Source of the DNA: Flemingiibacterium sp045632605
GTDB lineage: Bacteria > Bacillota > Clostridia > Oscillospirales > CAG-272
Reading direction: 5' to 3'
Assembly: GCA_045632605.1 (NCBI GenBank)
Contig: JAZQXA010000046.1
Span: 1 to 18,451, forward strand
Length of the DNA stretch: 18,451 nucleotides
In this document: piece after piece, positions 13,748 through 18,451 of the stretch
How positions within the stretch are numbered: the stretch's first letter is position 1
Layout: every line of letters begins with the position of its first letter
The notes under the pieces: model-generated
The model's database searches: none
What the model was told of the DNA's origin: nothing
The model's input: only the letters and a program-made list of their open reading frames with translations
Position numbers and translations under genes: made by a program

Positions 13748-15046
13748 TCACTTTACCTTAACATCAAGCGTATATTCACCAAGCTCGTATATGCTTCCGG
13801 CAAGTGCATCGCTGAACGATATCGAAACGGGGACAGATACCGTTCCCGTAACATTACTTAAGTAATCGAGATTAACCGTGGCTGTAACAAAATCCGGGTC
13901 GTCAAAAAGGAACTGTATCGAACGCGGAGTGCCTCTGAATCTCACGGTTATCTGCGGAGATTCAAGCTCATATTCGATGCCGTCAGTGTTTATTACCGAC
14001 AGATTTGAAACAACAACATCACGTGCAACCGTTCCCTTATGCTTGATTTCAATATCAGCATTGCGGCTGCCGATAATTTCAGTGCCGTCGGGAACATTGA
14101 TTGCAATATTTTTAAGGAGCGTATCCTCGGTTATTTTCTTTTCGTCAAGCTCGGCAATTTCTATGCTGTCAATATCCTCAAGAATATCCGGTTCGCCTTT
14201 GATGCGAACAGTGGACGGATTTATTGTGATATTAACATTATTGCTGTTATAATAACCGTATTTATATCCCACCGTAAGCGGAACTTCCTTCTCGGTGTAT
14301 ACGGGAATTCTTACCGAAACCTCGCTCGTTTGCATTCTGATATAAGGGTTTGATATCGGAGAACCACTCTTGTCGAGAAGTACAAGTTTGCCGGTTGCAG
14401 TAAGCGACTTGCTTATACGTCCGAGTTCGAGAGTCACCTTTGCACATTCAATTTTGTCAAGTTCTTCACTCGGTCCGGTAACATTAACCGTTTCTATACT
14501 CGGTTCAAGCTCACCGAGCTTATATGCCGACTCTATTGAATATATCGGATCCACTACAACCGGAACACTTACAGCAGCGCGTTTGTCGATATAAAGCTCA
14601 ACATAGTTTGCAGACTGTCCCCCAACTGTAATGCCGTTCGGAACAGAAACGTGTATCTGAAGCGAATATTCGCCCGCCTCGCTAATCTCACCTGCATCAA
14701 CATATGCGGTAATATCGTTAACTGAAAGTCCGTTTATATCCGGCTTTTTGCCGCTTACGGAAATGTCAAGCATATAGCCGTATCCGCTGATTACCGAAAG
14801 GCCAAGCTCTGTATCTATGTCATCAAGATTGCGAATATCAACCGGAATGTCTGTAAACGTCTTATCAATTATCGCGGTATCGGTGCTTACAGCGTAGAAC
14901 CAAAGCACCACAGCGGCAACAACACAAAGCACCTTGGCAGTAATATTATTGAATTTACTTGTAGTTGCCTTGTATTCTCCGCCCGATTCATCGGTGTGCC
15001 GCTCATTCTCGCCGGACACCGGAATTTGTTTGTTATCATTTTCCAT
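13748..15046 (-). CDS. cdaR: YbbR-domain protein, regulator of the diadenylate cyclase CdaA
   Basis: CdaR proteins are anchored in the membrane with YbbR repeats outside the cell, and modulate c-di-AMP synthesis by CdaA. The 432-residue product has a polar N-terminus (1-34) rich in charged residues, one membrane helix ending in VVLWFYAVS (about 37-54), then a beta-rich outer region that I divide into about four YbbR repeats (roughly 60-150, 155-245, 250-330, 340-432); recurring pieces such as TVNVTGPSEELDKI, TVRIKGEPDILEDI and TVRFRGTPRSI mark them. It starts 20 bases after the cdaA stop, with only a weak ribosome site, so it is probably coupled to cdaA. Repeat boundaries are by eye. Confidence 0.9.
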   Translation of the reverse strand: MENDNKQIPVSGENERHTDESGGEYKATTSKFNNITAKVLCVVAAVVLWFYAVSTDTAIIDKTFTDIPVDIRNLDDIDTELGLSVISGYGYMLDISVSGKKPDINGLSVNDITAYVDAGEISEAGEYSLQIHVSVPNGITVGGQSANYVELYIDKRAAVSVPVVVDPIYSIESAYKLGELEPSIETVNVTGPSEELDKIECAKVTLELGRISKSLTATGKLVLLDKSGSPISNPYIRMQTSEVSVRIPVYTEKEVPLTVGYKYGYYNSNNVNITINPSTVRIKGEPDILEDIDSIEIAELDEKKITEDTLLKNIAINVPDGTEIIGSRNADIEIKHKGTVARDVVVSNLSVINTDGIEYELESPQITVRFRGTPRSIQFLFDDPDFVTATVNLDYLSNVTGTVSVPVSISFSDALAGSIYELGEYTLDVKVK

Positions 15047-15066
15047 ACGATAAAACCCCGTAAATC

Positions 15067-15963
15067 TTATTCATCCGATTTTGTGCTTTTTTCGGTTTTG
15101 TCTTCTTTTCTCGAAAAGCGCGATATAACTTTTTTGCCTTTCACTGCGGAGCTGTCATCTGTAACAAGAAGACGTATCAGCTCGGCTTTCAAGGTATTAT
15201 AGCTGTAATTTCTCTTAAGATGTCCCTCAAGAGCTATCGAAATATTTCCCGTTTCCTCTGAAACAACAATAATGACAGCATCACTGTTTTCACTCATGCC
15301 TATTGCCGCACGGTGACGTGTGCCGAGATCCTTGATTATATCATCGTTTGTCGAAAGCGGAAGAAAGCATCCTGCCGAATAGATACGCTCATCGCGTATA
15401 ACCATCGCTCCGTCATGAAGCGGTGCCTTATTGAAGAAAATATTCCGAATAAGGAATGCCGTCGTATTCGCGTTTATGACGGTGCCGCTCTTGATTATAT
15501 CACCGAGTTTTGTCGAACGCTCGATAACGATAAGTGCACCCGTTTTGTCAAGCGACATATCACACACAGCCTGGGTTATCTCACCGACAAAAGCGATAGT
15601 CTGTGAGGTCTGTCCGGATTTTCCCTCACCAATATTGCGAAGTCCGCGAAGCGGTTCTGCACCAACCTTCTCAAGCGCGGAACGCAGCTCCGGCTGAAAC
15701 ACGATGATAAGCGATATAATTCCGACCTGGAACACATTTGACAGAATAAAACCAATTGCGTGCATTTCGAGTATACTGCTCAGCAGCAGTACGAGCATTA
15801 ATATAAGTATACCTGCAGCAAGCTTTCCGGCACGCCTTTCACGTATGAATTTATAAAGATAATAAAAGACAAATGCGACAATTGCAATGTCGATTATATC
15901 AATTATGGAAACCGTGGAGATAATGCTCCACACGTCAGAGAAAAATTGTCTTAAAAATTCCAT
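15067..15963 (-). CDS. cdaA: Membrane-bound diadenylate cyclase (c-di-AMP synthase)
   Basis: CdaA joins two ATP into c-di-AMP, which controls potassium and osmolyte transport and cell-wall homeostasis. The product has about 298 residues: three membrane helices (about 20-40, 47-65, 70-90), a short linker, and the DisA_N (DAC) domain with the catalytic DGA (LHDGAMVI, 182-189) and RHR (GTRHRAAIG, 214-222). The C-terminus is a charged tail. Start: the ATG at 15963 has AAAGGA 9 bases upstream; the in-frame ATG at 15972 touches that site, and an upstream extension to 16062 would run through the promoter. It leads the operon with cdaR and the FAD dehydrogenase. Confidence 0.95.
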   Translation of the reverse strand: MEFLRQFFSDVWSIISTVSIIDIIDIAIVAFVFYYLYKFIRERRAGKLAAGILILMLVLLLSSILEMHAIGFILSNVFQVGIISLIIVFQPELRSALEKVGAEPLRGLRNIGEGKSGQTSQTIAFVGEITQAVCDMSLDKTGALIVIERSTKLGDIIKSGTVINANTTAFLIRNIFFNKAPLHDGAMVIRDERIYSAGCFLPLSTNDDIIKDLGTRHRAAIGMSENSDAVIIVVSEETGNISIALEGHLKRNYSYNTLKAELIRLLVTDDSSAVKGKKVISRFSRKEDKTEKSTKSDE

Positions 15964-15972
15964 AGCCGCCAT

Positions 15973-15978
15973 TCCTTT
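15973..15978 (-). promoter_or_regulatory. Ribosome binding site that decides the cdaA start
   Basis: AAAGGA on the minus strand lies 9 bases before the ATG at 15963 and directly against the ATG at 15972, so the inner start is favoured. Confidence 0.7.
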
Positions 15979-16024
15979 ATGCGAACTTGGGGAACACAAA
16001 ATGCGCAAAACACCCCTTATATAT

Positions 16025-16053
16025 ATTGTATCATAAAATCGCCGAAATTTCAA
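16025..16053 (-). promoter_or_regulatory. Promoter of the cdaA operon
   Basis: On the minus strand TTGAAA (16053-16048), 17 bases, TACAAT (16030-16025), giving a leader of about 55 bases. The stretch 15979-16190 is an AT-rich divergent promoter region for this operon and the oxidoreductase operon; I see no further gene in it. Confidence 0.8.
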
Positions 16054-16154
16054 AGTATTCACAAAAATTTAACTTATTAATTTGCAAAAACAATCTATGT
16101 AAGTTTTACACAATTCGACATGAAAAAAAGTTAAATAAATTTTCAAAAATGTTC

Positions 16155-16183
16155 TTTAAATTTAGTTTATTATATGATATAAT
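16155..16183 (+). promoter_or_regulatory. Probable promoter of the ATPase/2-oxoacid oxidoreductase operon
   Basis: TATAAT (16178-16183) is consensus; the element 17 bases upstream is a weak TTTAAA (16155-16160). The start would be near 16190, giving a leader of about 65 bases. The surrounding sequence is very AT-rich, so the -35 element is uncertain. Confidence 0.55.
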
Positions 16184-16254
16184 ATAGTATATGCTTTTTG
16201 AAACAGGCATATTTCGCAAAATATATACCAAAATCGCCAGAAACGGTGAATAAC

Positions 16255-16938
16255 ATGATTGAATCTTTAAAACAACTCAAAAATTTCATAGTCGTCTGCG
16301 GACACTTCGGTGCAGGAAAAACCAACTTCGCGGTAAATCTCGCTAAAGCAAAAGCCGCAGAGGGCAGGGATGTAACGCTGATTGACCTCGATATCGTCAA
16401 CCCGTATTTCCGTGCCGCTGACAACACGGCTGAGCTTGAAGCGCTCGGAATAACGTGTGTCAACCCAGATTTCGCAAATACAAACGTCGATATTCCCTCT
16501 CTGCCGGCATCTGTAATGGGGGCTGTGGAAAGGCAGATACGCGAGCCCGAAAGGGTTACAATACTCGATGTCGGCGGCGACAACGGTGCAGTCGCACTCG
16601 GTATGTACAACCGCTTCTTCAAAGAGGGCGAGTATGAGCTTCTTTACGTCGTAAACAAATACCGTCCGCTGACAGAGGAAACCGACGATGCCGAATTCAT
16701 ACTGCGCGAGATAGAATATTCGGGACGTCTTCGTGCCACCGGAATCGTGAACAATTCAAATCTCGGCGAGGAAACAACTCCCGAAGATATCAAAGAAACT
16801 GTCGCATGGTGCGATGAGCTTGCAAAAAAATGCAAGCTACCGTACATATGTACAGTTGCAATAGACACACTTGAAGGTAAGCTTGACAATATCCCGAATG
16901 TGTTCCATATCAAAAATGCCACCAAGCAAATTTTTTAA
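16255..16938 (+). CDS. P-loop ATPase of the MinD/ParA/CobB-like class, linked to 2-oxoacid oxidoreductase
   Basis: A 227-residue SIMIBI-type NTPase of unknown role. Visible: the Walker A motif GHFGAGKTN (16-24) preceded by the strand NFIVVC, LIDLDIVNPYFR (42-53) in the place of the second strand and switch I, and ILDVGGDNGA (103-112), the DxGG switch II motif. NNSNLG (166-171) is a likely guanine/adenine-side loop. No membrane segment is present. It is 16 bases before the ferredoxin subunit gene and seems to lead that operon, suggesting a role in assembling or supplying the oxidoreductase (for example its Fe-S clusters); this is inference from position. Start: the ATG at 16255 is preferred, with only a weak GGTGA ribosome site; a TTG at 16198 would sit almost on the transcription start. 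Confidence 0.8.
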   Translation: MIESLKQLKNFIVVCGHFGAGKTNFAVNLAKAKAAEGRDVTLIDLDIVNPYFRAADNTAELEALGITCVNPDFANTNVDIPSLPASVMGAVERQIREPERVTILDVGGDNGAVALGMYNRFFKEGEYELLYVVNKYRPLTEETDDAEFILREIEYSGRLRATGIVNNSNLGEETTPEDIKETVAWCDELAKKCKLPYICTVAIDTLEGKLDNIPNVFHIKNATKQIF

Positions 16939-16954
16939 AAACGGAGGAAATAAA

Positions 16955-17167
16955 ATGAACAGAATTACCTTTAACGAAGATCTCTGTAAAGGCTGCGGAC
17001 TCTGCGTTCTCGCTTGTCCCAAGAAGATCATCGCGCTCGACACTGATAAGCTCAACAAAAAGGGCTATCATCCGGCACGCATGACCGACATCGAAAAGTG
17101 CATTGCCTGCGCTATGTGTGCAACAATGTGTCCCGACGTAGTTATCAAAGTTGAAAAAGACGTATAA
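16955..17167 (+). CDS. 2-oxoacid:ferredoxin oxidoreductase, ferredoxin-like delta subunit (two 4Fe-4S clusters)
   Basis: A 70-residue electron-transfer subunit carrying electrons from the thiamine-diphosphate site to free ferredoxin. Two full cluster motifs are present: CKGCGLCVLACP (Cys 11, 14, 17, 21) and CIACAMCATMCP (Cys 49, 52, 55, 59). The short N-terminus (MNRITFNEDL) and the linker KKGYHPARM are typical of the delta chain of VOR/KOR-type enzymes rather than of free ferredoxin. GGAGG (16943-16947) lies 7 bases before the ATG. Genes on both sides belong to the same complex or operon with gaps of 15-16 bases. Confidence 0.92.
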   Translation: MNRITFNEDLCKGCGLCVLACPKKIIALDTDKLNKKGYHPARMTDIEKCIACAMCATMCPDVVIKVEKDV

Positions 17168-17182
17168 GTAAGGAGAATAAAA

Positions 17183-18244
17183 ATGGCTAAGAAAGTACTT
17201 ATGAAGGGTAACGAAGCTATCGCAGAAGCGGCTATTAAGTCGGGATGTCTGCACTTCTTCGGCTATCCGATTACTCCCCAGACAGAAATTTCCGAATATA
17301 TGGCAAAGCGTATGCCCAAGGTTGGCGGTCTTTGTCTTCAGGCTGAATCCGAGGTTTCCGCTATCAACATGATCATGGGTGCGGCGGCTTCCGGTTCACG
17401 CTGCCTTACATCTTCCTCATCACCCGGAATTTCCTTAAAGAGCGAGGGTATATCCTACCTTGTCGGCTGTGACCTTCCCTGCGTAATCGTTAACGTACAG
17501 CGCGGCGGTCCCGGTCTTGGAGGTATTCAGCCCTCTCAGCAGGACTATTATCAGGCAACAAAGGCAAACGGTCACGGCGATGAGCATATTCTCGTTCTTG
17601 CTCCGTCTTCTGTTCAGGAAATGGCACAGCTCACAAGCGAAGCCTTTGATATGGCTGACATCTACCGTATGCCTGCAATGATTTTAGCTGATGGTGCGCT
17701 CGGTCAGATGATGGAGCCGGTTGACTTCGACGTTATGTCGAAGCGTGAGGTTCCCGAAAAGACATGGGCAACAAACGGCACAGAGGGCAAGCGTAAGAAG
17801 AATATCATCAACTCCCTGCTTATCGACCCCGTCGAGCTTGAAAACTCCGTCCTCGCACGTTTCAAGAAATACGACGAGATTGCAGAAAAGGAAGTTAAGT
17901 ATGAGGAATACAAGTGCGATGACGCTGATATCGTTATCGTTGCTTACGGTATCACCTCGAGAATCTGCAAGACTGCAATTGCTGCAGCTCGTGCAAAGGG
18001 CATCAAGGTCGGACTTTTCCGTCCCATCACTCTTTGGCCTTACCCGAAGAAGCAGCTCGGCGCACTCGCTGATAAGGCAAAGCATTTCCTCGTTTGCGAG
18101 CTTAACATGGGTCAGATGGTCGATGACGTTAAGGTTGCGACCGAATGTAAGAAGCCGGTTTCGTTCTTCGGACGTACAGGCGGTATGATTCCCTCTCCGG
18201 ATGAGGTTCTCGCAGAAATCGAGAAGCTCGCCGCAACCCTTTGA
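17183..18244 (+). CDS. 2-oxoacid:ferredoxin oxidoreductase alpha subunit (2-ketoisovalerate or 2-oxoglutarate type)
   Basis: This subunit, with beta, oxidatively decarboxylates a 2-oxoacid to an acyl-CoA using thiamine diphosphate and reduces ferredoxin; the reverse reaction allows reductive carboxylation. At 353 residues it shows FFGYPITPQTEISEYM (25-40), QAESEVSA (53-60, the Glu that activates the cofactor), TSSSSPGISL (76-85), QRGGPGLGG (106-114) and a C-terminal transketolase-C-like domain with VAYGITSR and LFRPITLWPYP. Size and the delta-alpha-beta order fit the four-subunit VOR/KOR group in which alpha is separate from gamma; the gamma gene would lie past the window. VorB-like (branched-chain) and KorA-like enzymes cannot be told apart by eye. 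AAGGAG precedes the ATG. Confidence 0.9.
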   Translation: MAKKVLMKGNEAIAEAAIKSGCLHFFGYPITPQTEISEYMAKRMPKVGGLCLQAESEVSAINMIMGAAASGSRCLTSSSSPGISLKSEGISYLVGCDLPCVIVNVQRGGPGLGGIQPSQQDYYQATKANGHGDEHILVLAPSSVQEMAQLTSEAFDMADIYRMPAMILADGALGQMMEPVDFDVMSKREVPEKTWATNGTEGKRKKNIINSLLIDPVELENSVLARFKKYDEIAEKEVKYEEYKCDDADIVIVAYGITSRICKTAIAAARAKGIKVGLFRPITLWPYPKKQLGALADKAKHFLVCELNMGQMVDDVKVATECKKPVSFFGRTGGMIPSPDEVLAEIEKLAATL

Positions 18245-18261
18245 TACGGAGGTAAACTGAA

Positions 18262-18451
18262 ATGGTAGTATTTGATAAACCGAATTCCCTCTCGCCCGTG
18301 CCCTTCCACTATTGCCCGGGCTGTACACACGGCATCGTTCACAGACTCGTTGCAGAAGTTCTCGATGAGCTCGACCTCTGCGGCAAGGCTGTTGGTATTG
18401 CACCTGTAGGATGCTCTGTATTCGCATATAATTACTTCGAGTGCGACATGA
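18262..18451 (+). CDS. 2-oxoacid:ferredoxin oxidoreductase beta subunit, N-terminal 63 codons (runs off the window)
   Basis: The thiamine-diphosphate-binding beta subunit. The start ATG at 18262 has GGAGG at 18248-18252, 17 bases after the alpha stop. The visible N-terminus has HYCPGCTHGIVHRLVAE (16-32), with the Cys pair 18 and 21, and APVGCSVFAYNYFECD (47-62), both hallmarks of the family. The reading frame is open to the end of the window; the rest of the protein, including the cofactor-binding GDG motif, is outside. Confidence 0.9.
   Translation, partial: MVVFDKPNSLSPVPFHYCPGCTHGIVHRLVAEVLDELDLCGKAVGIAPVGCSVFAYNYFECDM

Noticed and set aside
15964..16062. Longer CdaA starting upstream.
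   Set aside because: It would run through the promoter and leader (16025-16053), and its first 33 residues do not resemble a CdaA N-terminus; AAAGGA fits the ATG at 15963.
16198..16254. TTG start for the P-loop ATPase.
   Set aside because: It is only about 8 bases from the predicted transcript start and has no ribosome site; the ATG at 16255 starts just before the first core strand.
17684..18427. Open frame of 247 codons on the minus strand across the alpha/beta oxidoreductase genes.
   Set aside because: It spans two conserved genes and their junction in antisense and resembles no protein family.

Overview
The window looks like a chromosomal core segment from a Gram-positive anaerobe of the Clostridia, probably an Oscillospiraceae/Ruminococcus-like gut or rumen bacterium. 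The indicators are a T-box leader, a cdaA-cdaR pair for c-di-AMP, pyruvate phosphate dikinase, a ferredoxin-dependent 2-oxoacid oxidoreductase operon, strong GGAGG ribosome sites and a Bacillus/Clostridium-type LexA box. The assignment is an inference from gene content; no rRNA or other marker is present. I see no mobile element, CRISPR array or tRNA.

Layout. (1) 1-1973: the last ~640 codons of ppdK and its terminator. (2) 2009-4154: a two-gene unit, a ~10-helix membrane protein overlapping a cytoplasmic GT2 glycosyltransferase, with its own promoter and terminator; it may form a cell-surface glycosylation module. (3) 4201-9336: a consensus promoter, a complete T-box riboswitch whose specifier reads AAC (Asn), then aspS-gatC-gatA-gatB and a terminator. 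This is the indirect Asn-tRNA(Asn) pathway: a non-discriminating AspRS makes Asp-tRNA(Asn) and GatCAB amidates it. (4) 9341-10707: a monocistronic larA-family gene. (5) 10706-12005, minus strand: dinB (DNA polymerase IV) with a LexA box at its transcription start. (6) 12031-16053, minus strand: cdaA-cdaR and a COG2509 FAD-dependent dehydrogenase as one operon. (7) 16178-end, plus strand: a P-loop ATPase, then the ferredoxin (delta), alpha and truncated beta subunits of a 2-oxoacid:ferredoxin oxidoreductase.

Most notable observation. The gatA gene of the Asn-tRNA operon is intact as a reading frame but encodes a shortened GatA (398 residues; the usual length is about 485). All three amidase-signature catalytic positions appear replaced (Lys to Asp19, cis-Ser to Leu88, nucleophile Ser to Ala112), and the glycine/serine-rich signature is gone. 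Its neighbours gatC and gatB look normal, and the operon keeps an Asn-specific T-box and good ribosome sites. This suggests a transamidosome with a glutaminase-dead GatA pseudoenzyme, whose ammonia must come from elsewhere, or a second intact GatA in the genome.
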